Positions 7,055 through 15,518 of a stretch of DNA of 15,549 nucleotides are shown one piece after another. The notes below the pieces were generated by a model that made no database searches, was not told the origin of the DNA, and saw only the letters and a list, made by a program, of their open reading frames with translations. The DNA lies in NCBI GenBank assembly GCA_937934685.1, contig CALGYU010000022.1:1-15549 (forward strand), in the 5' to 3' direction. This stretch comes from an uncultured Acholeplasma sp. (GTDB lineage: Bacteria > Bacillota_I > Bacilli_A > Acholeplasmatales > Acholeplasmataceae). Within the stretch, counting starts at the first letter, position 1, and each line of letters begins with the position of its first letter. The translations under genes and the position numbers were made by a program.

Positions 7055-7324
7055 ATGGCATTAGCAAAAGAGGTAAAACAAGCAATCGTTAAAGAATATG
7101 CTCGTTTCGAAGGAGACACTGGATCTCCTGAAGTGCAAATTGCGATTTTAACTCACGAAATTAATGAGTTAAATGAACACTTAAAAGCACACATTCATGA
7201 CTTCCACTCAAAACGTGGTTTATTCATGAAAATCGGACATAGACGTAACTTGCTTAAGTACTTACGTAATACAGACGTAACACGTTACCAAGAGTTAATT
7301 CAAAAATTAGGATTACGTAGATAA
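7055..7324 (+). CDS. rpsO: 30S ribosomal protein S15
   Basis: Primary 16S rRNA-binding protein of the small subunit platform, which also takes part in a bridge to the 50S subunit. It is 89 residues, the usual bacterial length, and colinear with the family: a first helix (AKEVKQAIVKEYARF), the GDTGSPEVQIAILTHEI segment, the conserved H-x-K-DFHSKRGL loop that contacts rRNA, and the C-terminal RRNLLKYLRNTDVTRYQELI helix. The start lies 7 bases after GGAGG. The gene uses more CGT arginine codons than its neighbours, as expected of a highly expressed ribosomal gene. It has its own promoter, leader and terminator and precedes pnp, as in many bacteria. Confidence 0.97.
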   Translation: MALAKEVKQAIVKEYARFEGDTGSPEVQIAILTHEINELNEHLKAHIHDFHSKRGLFMKIGHRRNLLKYLRNTDVTRYQELIQKLGLRR

Positions 7325-7349
7325 AGACTTGATATTTCAAGTCTTTTTT
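7324..7349 (+). terminator. Terminator of rpsO
   Basis: A 9-bp perfect stem pairs 7324-7332 with 7337-7345 around a 4-base loop, then T's. It begins at the last base of the stop codon. Confidence 0.88.
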
Positions 7350-7403
7350 CTTTTTTAAGCAAAAACTATTTTATAAGAAGAATAAAAAACAGAGAGCCAC
7401 TCA

Positions 7404-7589
7404 ATGATATTAAAGAAGTTAAAACAAGGATTAATTGATTACAAACAGCTTAAAAAACTATTATTCGCTTTAGACAAAGAAGAATCTAAAGAGACCCTAA
7501 CAGAAAAAAAAGAAGAAAAGAATTTTAAAACCTTAAAAATAGACACCTTTAGTGCCGATAGAGATGTTTTAAAAATATTTATTGAATAA
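7404..7589 (+). CDS. Small hypothetical protein, 61 residues
   Basis: I do not recognise a family. The protein is very charged: a basic N-terminal half (MILKKLKQGLIDYKQLKKLL), an acidic/lysine-rich middle (KEESKETLTEKKEEK), and a C-terminal part that could form a short strand and helix (LKIDTFSADRDVLKIFIE). It has no membrane segment or signal peptide. In favour of a real gene: it fills most of the space between rpsO and pnp, has ordinary codon use, and is followed at once by its own terminator. Against: only a weak purine-rich RBS (AGAGAG at 7391-7396) and no clear promoter. The rpsO terminator lies upstream, so expression would need read-through or a weak local start. Confidence 0.5.
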   Translation: MILKKLKQGLIDYKQLKKLLFALDKEESKETLTEKKEEKNFKTLKIDTFSADRDVLKIFIE

Positions 7590-7593
7590 CCTT

Positions 7594-7620
7594 AAAAGAG
7601 AAGTTTTCTTCTCTTTTTTT
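7594..7620 (+). terminator. Terminator after the 61-residue ORF
   Basis: A 10-bp stem pairs 7594-7603 with 7608-7617 around TTTT, followed by T's. It lies 4 bases past the stop of the small gene and isolates pnp from upstream transcripts. Confidence 0.85.
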
Positions 7621-7674
7621 TAACATAAAAGACTAAAAACTTTTTCCTTTCAAGTATCTTTTTTTTAATAATTA

Positions 7675-7683
7675 TGTTATGAT
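7675..7683 (+). promoter_or_regulatory. pnp promoter (extended -10)
   Basis: TGT then TATGAT (7678-7683) is an extended -10; the -35 position (TATCTT) is weak. The expected start near 7690 gives a leader of about 49 nt, in which I see no strong stem. Confidence 0.5.
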
Positions 7684-7738
7684 TATATAGATTGATAAAA
7701 ACGTACATAAAGTGTATATAAAATGAAGGAGATTTTAT

Positions 7739-9889
<2,151 letters not shown>

Positions 9890-9892
9890 ATT

Positions 9893-9916
9893 AAAAGAGG
9901 GAAACCTCTTTTTTTA
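9893..9916 (+). terminator. Terminator of pnp
   Basis: An 8-bp stem pairs 9893-9900 with 9905-9912 around a GAAA tetraloop, then T's. Confidence 0.87.
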
Positions 9917-9933
9917 TGTAAGTATTTTCCTTA

Positions 9934-9960
9934 TTTACATAATGAATTATATGATAGAAT
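9934..9960 (+). promoter_or_regulatory. Possible promoter of the CBS-domain gene
   Basis: TTTACA (9934-9939) and TAGAAT (9955-9960) are only 15 bases apart, but TGA precedes the -10 as an extended element. The predicted start falls close to the RBS. Confidence 0.35.
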
Positions 9961-9977
9961 ATGAGTGGTGATAAAAG

Positions 9978-10367
9978 ATGAATGTATTATTTAAAATGAT
10001 ACCCAAAGAAAAAGTTATTTATATTTATGATGACTTTACAATCAGACAAGCCATGGAAAAAATGGAACATTACCGTTATTCAGTCATTCCTATTTTAAAT
10101 AAAGAAGGATTATATGTAGGCTCTATTAGTGAGGGTGATATTTTATGGTACATAAAAACCCAAAAAGAGTTTAACTATAAAATAGCTGAAAACAGTTTAA
10201 TTACAGAAATTATAACCAATAAAAAATATCAATCGATAGGTATTAATCATGAAATGAAAGATTTAATCACAATGATTGAGAACCAAAACTTTGTTCCTGT
10301 TGTTGACGATAGATCTGTTTTCATCGGGATGGTCACAAGAAAATCTGTCATACAATATTTAACATAA
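9978..10367 (+). CDS. Tandem CBS-domain protein, possibly a DarB/CbpB-type cyclic di-AMP binder
   Basis: A stand-alone pair of CBS motifs in 129 residues, a module that usually binds adenine nucleotides. The first CBS covers about 10-60 with RYSVIPILNKEGLYVGSIS, the second about 75-128 with FVPVVDD (105-111) and FIGMVTRKSV (115-124). No catalytic or membrane domain is attached, so it should act by binding a ligand and a partner protein. Its size, the GYTAIPV-like first motif and the F-x-G-x-x-TR(R/K) end resemble B. subtilis DarB (YkuL) and Listeria CbpB, which bind cyclic di-AMP and, when free, contact the (p)ppGpp synthetase Rel. That assignment is from memory of those sequences; other two-CBS proteins remain possible. 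The start has GGTG 7 bases upstream. Confidence 0.8.
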   Translation: MNVLFKMIPKEKVIYIYDDFTIRQAMEKMEHYRYSVIPILNKEGLYVGSISEGDILWYIKTQKEFNYKIAENSLITEIITNKKYQSIGINHEMKDLITMIENQNFVPVVDDRSVFIGMVTRKSVIQYLT

Positions 10368-10389
10368 AATAGTATTTAAAGTTAAAGTA

Positions 10390-10398
10390 TGGTAAAAT
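10390..10398 (+). promoter_or_regulatory. rnpB promoter (extended -10)
   Basis: TGG then TAAAAT (10393-10398). A start 7 bases after the -10 falls at 10405, exactly the first base of helix P1 of the RNA. Confidence 0.55.
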
Positions 10399-10404
10399 AG
10401 ATAC

Positions 10405-10750
10405 ATCAATGGAAGGTGATCGAGCTTACGAAAGTAAGTTAGGAAAGTCCATGCTAGCACCAACTGAGATGTTGGTAGTGTTTGTGCCTAAGGAAACAAT
10501 AACTTAGGGCATCATTAGATGACGGCCTCAGATGACCTAAGGTTTATACTATGGTCTATGAGATAAAGTGCCACAGAGACGATTAGATTAGAAATAATCC
10601 AGTGAAACGCGGTAAACCCCTCAAGCTAGAAACCCAAATTTTGGTAGGGGCACATAAAATAACGAAATGAAGTTCATTTTATGCTATGAAAGTAGAGATA
10701 AATGATCACACTCTTAAAAGAGACAGAACATGGCTTATGCACATTGATAC
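10405..10750 (+). ncRNA. rnpB: RNase P RNA (B-type)
   Basis: Catalytic RNA that removes 5' leaders from pre-tRNAs together with the RnpA protein. The conserved core is present: GGAAAGTCCATGCT (10441-10454), CCACAGAGACGA (10571-10582), GTGAAACGCGGTAAACCCC (10602-10620), the tRNA-CCA-binding loop L15 with GGTAGGGG (10643-10650), and ACAGAACATGGCTTAT (10723-10738). Helix P1 closes the molecule: ATCAATG (10405-10411) pairs with CATTGAT (10742-10748). Length of about 346 nt and the L15 sequence fit the Bacillus-type B class. The ends are set by P1 and by the promoter and terminator, so they are good to a few bases. A terminator follows directly. Confidence 0.95.
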
Positions 10751-10752
10751 TA

Positions 10753-10780
10753 AAAAAAACACCTTATAAGGTGTTTTTTT
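10753..10780 (+). terminator. Terminator of rnpB
   Basis: A perfect palindrome centred at 10766/10767 (A run, CACCTTATAAGGTG, T run) gives a strong stem ending in T's. Confidence 0.87.
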
Positions 10781-10815
10781 AATGCAAATAATCATCATTC
10801 TAAATCAAATAGAAC

Positions 10816-10821
10816 TATAAT
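10816..10821 (+). promoter_or_regulatory. Possible -10 box for the second small ORF
   Basis: A consensus TATAAT (10816-10821) lies 21 bases before the start codon; no convincing -35 is found at the right spacing. Confidence 0.4.
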
Positions 10822-10842
10822 GAAGTAAAGGGAGGTATTTAT

Positions 10843-11028
10843 ATGACAGTCAAACAGTATTTAGAACAAAATAATGTTAAGAACTATGTTTTAACCAATA
10901 GAATGCGTGTACCTATGACAGAAGAACAAATCAAATACAGCGATTTAGATGATCTAGAGGTAATAGCTACCGAGGTTAAAAACGGGGTTTTACATATCCG
11001 TACAGATTATATAGAGTTAGGATGTTAA
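10843..11028 (+). CDS. Small hypothetical protein, 61 residues
   Basis: I do not recognise a family. The protein begins MTVKQYLEQNNVKNYVL, a predicted helix, continues with a polar loop rich in Asp/Glu (TEEQIKYSDLDDLEV), and ends in two likely beta strands (EVIATEVKNGVLHIRTDYIEL). It is acidic, soluble and has a single Cys near the end. It is probably real: a strong RBS (GGGAGG at 10830-10835, 7 bases before the ATG), a good -10 box upstream and a terminator starting at the stop codon. It is a free-standing gene between rnpB and the convergent ATPase gene, so the context gives no functional hint. The strand-turn-strand end recalls small phage and plasmid proteins, but this is only an impression. 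Confidence 0.7.
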   Translation: MTVKQYLEQNNVKNYVLTNRMRVPMTEEQIKYSDLDDLEVIATEVKNGVLHIRTDYIELGC

Positions 11029-11056
11029 AAAAAAGGTGATTTTAATCACCTTTTTT
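11029..11056. terminator. Bidirectional terminator between the small ORF and the ATPase gene
   Basis: A-run, GGTGAT, TTTA loop, ATCACC, T-run. The A and T runs on both sides let the same hairpin end the plus-strand small gene and the minus-strand ATPase gene, whose stop is at 11063-11065. Confidence 0.85.
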
Positions 11057-11062
11057 CATATC

Positions 11063-13819
11063 TTATTTAACTAATTTTCTTTGAATAAATTTAGAAATTT
11101 CAACGATAATTACCGGTGCTAAAGATAAACCAGCAATGATGAACCATAAGTACCATTGTTTGATAACAATGATATCAAATACACCACTAACACCAGGTAA
11201 TAAAGTTAATAATTGAAGCACGAAACAAATAATTAAAGAACCAACTAAATATTTATTAAACGGTAATTTAAAAATAGATATTTTAGCACTACGAACGTTA
11301 AATGCGTGGAATAATTGAGAGAATGCTAAAACCATAAACGCCATTGTTTGACCAGTGTGAGCTTTTGCCCAAGCATCTGCATTATTAAAACCTTGAAGAT
11401 CAGCAGGTGAATAATAGCTAGCATCAGCTAAATGATAACCGATATAATAAGCAATAAATGCTAATAAACCAATCATTAATCCTTGCCATAAAATACGTCT
11501 CCATAATCCATCTGTGAAAATACCATCATTTTTATTTCTTGGTTTCTTATCCATAATATCAGGATTTTTCGGATCTAATCCCAATGCGATAGCCATCAAT
11601 GAATCTGTAACTAAGTTGACCCATAAAATTTGAACAGCAGATAAAATATGAATATTACCACTACCAGTAGCTACTGCACTAAAGATAATACCACCAATTA
11701 AAGTTCCTAGAAGAATGGTGATGATTTCACCAACGTTACAACTTAATAAGAAATGAATCGCTTTTTTAATGTTATCAAAAATAGAACGACCTTCACTAAC
11801 TGCACTTACAATAGTTCCAAAGTTATCATCTGTTAAAATCATCTCAGCAGCACCTTTAGCAACCTCTGTTCCGGTAATACCCATTGCAATACCAATATCT
11901 GCATTTTTTAAAGCAGGAGCGTCATTAACACCATCTCCGGTCATGGCAACTACCACGTCTTTAGATTTCCAAGCATTAACAATTCTAACCTTATTTTCAG
12001 GGCTCACTCTAGCATAAACTCTAACATTTTCAACCATTTCAAAAAACTCTTCATCGGTTAAAGCATCTAGTTCTAAACCAGTTAAAGCAATGTCTTTATT
12101 AGAAGTTATGATGTTTAAATCTTTTGCGATAGCAACCGCAGTATTTTTATGATCACCAGTAATCATAACGGTCTTAATACCAGCTTTATCACATAAATGA
12201 ATCGCATCTTTAACCTCAGGTCTTGCTGGGTCAATCATTCCATATAAACCTAATAAAGTTAAATCTTTTTCTACATCCTTAACATTTAAAGAAGCAAAAT
12301 CAGTATCTTTAGCAATTTCTTTATAGCTAACCGCTAAAACTCTTAAAGCAAGGTCTGCCATTTCTAAATTCACTTTGGCATAATCTTTAATCGTATCATT
12401 ACCTTCAATTTCTTTAACTAAATCAAAGACAACATCAGGTGCACCTTTAGTAATTGCATAATACTTACCATCAATTTCATTAATGGTTGTCATTAATTTT
12501 CTTTCTGAATCAAATGGGAATTCATAAACTCTTTGATAAGACTTAATGATTTCCATTGGGTTTTTATTAATATTAATCGCTAGATCAATTAAAGCTTTCT
12601 CAGTTGGGTCACCAATTAATTCATATTTTTCATCGATAAAATTCACTTTGGTATCATTACATAAAACACCGTATGAAATTAATTTTTCTACTTTACTAAA
12701 ATCATTACCCTCTTTGATCTCAACAAAATGATTATCTGTATAAACAGCAGTAACTGTCATCACGTTTTGTGTTAAAGTACCTGTTTTATCAGAACAAATA
12801 ACAGATGTAGAACCAAGTGTTTCAACAGCTGGTAAAGATTTCATAATCGCATTTCTATTCGCTAAGTTTCTCATACCTAAAGCTAAGACGATTGTAATGA
12901 TGGCTGGAAGTCCTTCTGGAATCGCAGCAACAGCTAAAGCGATTGCGGTCATAAATGATTCTAAAATGGTTGATACAGCGATTTGATTGGTTGCGATAAA
13001 CGCTTGAACAATATCAATAACAAAGATACCAGCTACAATAGCAAGAGCAATTAAGGCTAAACTTTTACCTAATTTGTTAATATTTTGTTGTAACGGTGTT
13101 GCTTCAGAAACAGCAGTTTCAATCATACCAGCAATCTTTCCGATTTCAGTATTCATACCAGTTCCAACAACTAAAGCTTTACCGCGACCATAAGTAACAA
13201 CTGTACTCATAAAGGCAAGGTTTGCTTGATCTCCTAGTGGAATGTCATCAGAAGATAAAACACCACTAATTTTTTCAACGGGCACTGGTTCACCAGTTAA
13301 CGCAGATTCATCAACTTTTAAGTTAAATGAATCAACAATTCTTAAATCAGCAGGAATGATATCACCAGCAGCTAATAACACAATATCACCTGGCACAATT
13401 TCTTCAACAGTGATAACTTTTTCAATTCCATCTCTTAAAACCGTTGCGTGTGGCGAACTCATTTTTTTAATAGACTCTAAAGCTTTTTCTGCTTTTCCTT
13501 CTTGGACTAAACCTAAGACGGCATTTAAAATAACAATAGCTAAAATTAATACGCCTTCAAAGATTTCAGACATTTCTCTATTATAAATAGCTAAAGCAAT
13601 TGAAATAGCAGCAGCTCCTAATAGAATGAAAACCATAAAGTCATTGAGTTGATCCATAAAACGTAGGAATAAAGAACGTTTCTTACCCTCGTTTAATTTA
13701 TTAGGTCCATATGATTCAAGACGCTTATTCACCTCAGTTTGTGTTAATCCTTTTTCTAAGTTAGATTGATGTTTTTCGATTAACTCAGAAGTTTCAATTT
13801 GATAATTTTTGTCTTTCAT
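11063..13819 (-). CDS. P2A-type cation-transporting ATPase (Ca2+/Mn2+ efflux)
   Basis: Membrane pump that expels divalent cations using ATP. The 918 residues hold every P-type hallmark: actuator TGE (175-177), M4 motif PEGLP (301-305), phosphorylation site DKTGTLT with Asp344, and hinge MTGDGVNDAPAL (626-637). Its metal site is close to SERCA: NVGE in M5 and NLVTDS in M6 keep the Asn, Glu, Thr and Asp ligands. The M8 segment (MVLAFSQLFHAFNVRS) lacks the SERCA Glu, so one ion per cycle is likely. On sequence alone it would be called a Ca2+ pump; the Mn2+ riboswitch upstream argues that Mn2+ is a main physiological substrate, as for Lactococcus YoaB. ATG at 13819 is chosen because GGAGG lies 7 bases before it; the ATG at 13849 lies just past the riboswitch terminator without an RBS. 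Confidence 0.93.
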   Translation of the reverse strand: MKDKNYQIETSELIEKHQSNLEKGLTQTEVNKRLESYGPNKLNEGKKRSLFLRFMDQLNDFMVFILLGAAAISIALAIYNREMSEIFEGVLILAIVILNAVLGLVQEGKAEKALESIKKMSSPHATVLRDGIEKVITVEEIVPGDIVLLAAGDIIPADLRIVDSFNLKVDESALTGEPVPVEKISGVLSSDDIPLGDQANLAFMSTVVTYGRGKALVVGTGMNTEIGKIAGMIETAVSEATPLQQNINKLGKSLALIALAIVAGIFVIDIVQAFIATNQIAVSTILESFMTAIALAVAAIPEGLPAIITIVLALGMRNLANRNAIMKSLPAVETLGSTSVICSDKTGTLTQNVMTVTAVYTDNHFVEIKEGNDFSKVEKLISYGVLCNDTKVNFIDEKYELIGDPTEKALIDLAININKNPMEIIKSYQRVYEFPFDSERKLMTTINEIDGKYYAITKGAPDVVFDLVKEIEGNDTIKDYAKVNLEMADLALRVLAVSYKEIAKDTDFASLNVKDVEKDLTLLGLYGMIDPARPEVKDAIHLCDKAGIKTVMITGDHKNTAVAIAKDLNIITSNKDIALTGLELDALTDEEFFEMVENVRVYARVSPENKVRIVNAWKSKDVVVAMTGDGVNDAPALKNADIGIAMGITGTEVAKGAAEMILTDDNFGTIVSAVSEGRSIFDNIKKAIHFLLSCNVGEIITILLGTLIGGIIFSAVATGSGNIHILSAVQILWVNLVTDSLMAIALGLDPKNPDIMDKKPRNKNDGIFTDGLWRRILWQGLMIGLLAFIAYYIGYHLADASYYSPADLQGFNNADAWAKAHTGQTMAFMVLAFSQLFHAFNVRSAKISIFKLPFNKYLVGSLIICFVLQLLTLLPGVSGVFDIIVIKQWYLWFIIAGLSLAPVIIVEISKFIQRKLVK

Positions 13820-13847
13820 TTTTTTCCTCCTATTATATTTTATAAAC

Positions 13848-13885
13848 AAAAAAGACCATCAAGACTAAAATAGCCTTGAAGGTCT
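13848..13885 (-). terminator. Expression-platform terminator of the Mn2+ riboswitch
   Basis: On the minus strand, AGACCTTCAAGGCT (13885-13872) pairs, with few mismatches, with AGTCTTGATGGTCT (13866-13853), then T's. Its 5' arm contains the 3' strand of aptamer helix P1, so P1 and the terminator exclude each other. Ligand-bound aptamer should allow read-through (an ON switch). Confidence 0.82.
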
Positions 13886-13964
13886 CGTTAACAAGCATCG
13901 CTTGAAATTAACCGGGCATGATAGCCGTATTGACGATTAATTTTGGGAAACTACTCCCCTTCAA
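13876..13964 (-). promoter_or_regulatory. yybP-ykoY manganese riboswitch
   Basis: The minus-strand leader has the class signature: GGGGAGTAG in the 5' loop, TCAATACGG, GCCCGGTTAA, and AACGAGACCTT at the 3' side. P1 is a perfect 7-bp helix, TTGAAGG (13964-13958) with CCTTCAA (13882-13876). Inside are P2 (AAATTAA with TTAATTT), a GGC/GCC stem and a CAAGC-GAT-GCTTG hairpin. This aptamer class senses Mn2+ and commonly controls P-type ATPases and other Mn2+ exporters. Confidence 0.92.
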
Positions 13965-13971
13965 CATTAAA

Positions 13972-14000
13972 ATAATAGCATAATTAAAGAATAGAAGCAA
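13972..14000 (-). promoter_or_regulatory. Promoter of the riboswitch-ATPase unit
   Basis: On the minus strand: TTGCTT (14000-13995), a 17-base spacer and TATTAT (13977-13972) preceded by TGC. The predicted start at about 13965 is one base before P1 of the riboswitch. Confidence 0.65.
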
Positions 14001-14026
14001 CAAAAAGGAATAAAAAAGATGCTTAA

Positions 14027-14055
14027 TTGACTTTTTTTGCTAAATATTGTATGAT
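14027..14055 (+). promoter_or_regulatory. Promoter of the CorC-family gene
   Basis: TTGACT (14027-14032), a 17-base spacer and TATGAT (14050-14055): one of the best promoters in the window. The start near 14062 leaves a leader of about 105 nt. It is divergent from the ATPase promoter, with 26 bases between the two -35 boxes. Confidence 0.75.
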
Positions 14056-14081
14056 ATTCTTATCATATTTTGTAGATAAAT

Positions 14082-14172
14082 GGAGGAATGAAATAAAAAA
14101 TATGGACGAAGGTAGTAGTTGTATGGGCACAGTCCCAGAATATAGGCGGAATAACGAGGTGAGTCCGTTATG
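14082..14172 (+). promoter_or_regulatory. Unclassified leader with RBS-loop hairpin upstream of the CorC-family gene
   Basis: The leader is about half G+C from 14103 to 14173 (35 of 71 by hand count), far above its surroundings. ATAACG (14151-14156) pairs with CGTTAT (14166-14171), putting the RBS GAGGTGAG mainly in the loop and the AU of the start codon in the stem. An alternative stem, CGGA (14147-14150) with TCCG (14164-14167), also loops out the RBS. Upstream, TGGG-CACAGT-CCCA (14124-14137) is a hairpin, and GGAC (14104-14107) can instead pair with GTCC at 14132-14135 or 14163-14166. It does not match the M-box, yybP-ykoY, fluoride, NiCo or cyclic di-AMP riboswitch signatures I know. Confidence 0.55.
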
Positions 14173-14179
14173 GCAGTAA
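14102..14179 (+). CDS. Possible leader peptide (uORF) overlapping the CorC-family start
   Basis: A 25-codon frame from ATG at 14102 ends with TAA at 14177-14179, 10 bases past the first base of the CorC-family ATG (14170), in another frame. The peptide begins MDEGSSCMGTVPEY, then has two adjacent Arg on AGG-CGG codons (14144-14149) and ends SPLWQ. GGAGG at 14082-14086 is 15 bases before this ATG, which is long. A second in-frame ATG at 14123 (18 codons) has AAGG 10 bases upstream. The overlap would let translation of the uORF open the start-site hairpin. The frame may instead be an accident of a conserved structured RNA. Confidence 0.35.
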   Translation: MDEGSSCMGTVPEYRRNNEVSPLWQ

Positions 14180-15513
14180 CATTTATATTAATATTTGTTT
14201 TTATTGCACTAAACGCAGTACTTGCCGCCAGTGAGATATCATTAGTTTCTATAAGTGAAAGTAGAGTAAGTGCCGATGCTGAGGCCGGAAATAAAAAGGC
14301 TAAAAAAGTTTTATACTTTATGAATAACTCTACAAGATTTTTATCTGCTATTCAAATAGGAATTACCATGTTTGGATTCTTAAATGGTGCCATCGCATCT
14401 GATGCGTTTTCACAAAAATTAGTAGATTTAATCTCAAAAACTAATGTATCAATTCATCCTGATATATTAAGAGCAGTAATGACGTTTGTTATTACGATCA
14501 TCTTAACGTATTTTCAGGTTGTATTTGGAGAGTTAGTCCCAAAAAGATTATCCATCAGAAATCCTTATAAGGTTGCGTATGCTACCATAGGGTTTATCGG
14601 AGGCATTGCCAAGGTTATGAGACCATTGGTCTGGTTATTAACCGCATCAACCAATCTTATTTTAAGAATGCTTGGTATCAATCCACATGATGAAGATAAT
14701 AAAATTACTGAAGAAGAAATTAGGTTAATGTTAACATCAAGTGAGAAAAAAGGGGTCATAGATGAAGACGAAAATGAGATGATTCAAAATATTTTTGAAT
14801 TTGACTCAACCGTTGTTTCAGACATTATGACACATAGAACCGAAGTTTCTGCAGTAGATGTTAATATTTCAAAAGATGACCTTATTGAATATATTAAAAG
14901 TGAAAGATATACAAGAATTCCAGTTTACCAAGATAATATCGATGACATCATAGGTGTTATACACGTTAAAGATGCGTTTAGATATTTTATTAAAGGTGAA
15001 AGTGATGAATTTAATATCAAGGACATATTAAGAGATGTTCACTATGTCCCAGAATCTAAAAACACCAGTGAATTATTCCATGAAATGAAAGCGAAGAAAA
15101 TACATATCGCTATTGTTATTGATGAATATGGTGGAACAGCTGGGATTGTTACCATTGAAGACTTAATTGAAGAAATTTTAGGTGATATTGATGATGAGTA
15201 TGATGTTGTTGAAACAGATATTACTGAGGTTTCAAAAGATGAGTATATTATTGATGGTTTAGCTGATATTGATCAAGTAGAAGACATTTTAGAAGCCAAA
15301 CTTCCTGTTGAAGACTATGACACATTAAGTGGATTTATTTTAGGCCAACTAGGAAGATTTCCAGAGGAAGATGAAAAAGTTAGCATTGAATATGGACAAT
15401 ATCAATTTGAAGTTTTAGAATATTCAGACCGTGTCATTACAACCGTTAAGGTAACAAGATTACCTGATAAAACAGAAGAGAACTATGATAATTCTGAATT
15501 AAGTGAATATTAA
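14170..15513 (+). CDS. CNNM/CorC (HlyC) family transporter, probable Mg2+ or divalent-cation exporter
   Basis: A 447-residue membrane protein with the family's three parts. The DUF21/CNNM membrane domain (about 1-170) has hydrophobic segments near 3-25, 57-78, 99-120 and 133-165, and the conserved GELVPKR at 120-126. A CBS pair follows (about 215-335) with the family's IDEYGGTAGIVT. The C-terminal CorC_HlyC domain (about 350-432) carries DGLADIDQ and LSGFILGQLGRFP. Characterised relatives, such as S. aureus MpfA and B. subtilis YhdP/YqhB, export Mg2+; the name haemolysin C is historical. The ATG at 14170 is the natural start: GAGGTGA lies 7 bases before it and the frame has stops just upstream. 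It is divergent from the Mn2+-riboswitch ATPase and has its own promoter, leader and terminator. Confidence 0.92.
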   Translation: MAVTFILIFVFIALNAVLAASEISLVSISESRVSADAEAGNKKAKKVLYFMNNSTRFLSAIQIGITMFGFLNGAIASDAFSQKLVDLISKTNVSIHPDILRAVMTFVITIILTYFQVVFGELVPKRLSIRNPYKVAYATIGFIGGIAKVMRPLVWLLTASTNLILRMLGINPHDEDNKITEEEIRLMLTSSEKKGVIDEDENEMIQNIFEFDSTVVSDIMTHRTEVSAVDVNISKDDLIEYIKSERYTRIPVYQDNIDDIIGVIHVKDAFRYFIKGESDEFNIKDILRDVHYVPESKNTSELFHEMKAKKIHIAIVIDEYGGTAGIVTIEDLIEEILGDIDDEYDVVETDITEVSKDEYIIDGLADIDQVEDILEAKLPVEDYDTLSGFILGQLGRFPEEDEKVSIEYGQYQFEVLEYSDRVITTVKVTRLPDKTEENYDNSELSEY

Positions 15514-15518
15514 AATAT

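Noticed and set aside
10405..10750. tmRNA or other structured RNA
   Set aside because: The conserved RNase P blocks and closing P1 helix are unambiguous, and no tRNA-like ends or tag frame are seen.
13242..13586. 114-codon plus-strand frame inside the ATPase gene
   Set aside because: It is an antisense shadow of a conserved P-type ATPase segment that includes the TGE motif, with no RBS. The same holds for the frames at 11769-12017 and 12546-12731.
14088..14096. Two-codon ORF (ATG AAA TAA) after GGAGG in the CorC-family leader
   Set aside because: The GGAGG is only one base from this ATG, too close for normal initiation.
14062..14170. M-box (Mg2+) riboswitch as explanation of the CorC-family leader
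   Set aside because: A GAGGTGAG string resembles part of the M-box, but the leader is too short and lacks its other conserved blocks; here those bases serve as the RBS.
14565..14759. 64-codon minus-strand frame inside the CorC-family gene
   Set aside because: Shadow of the membrane domain, with no start signals.
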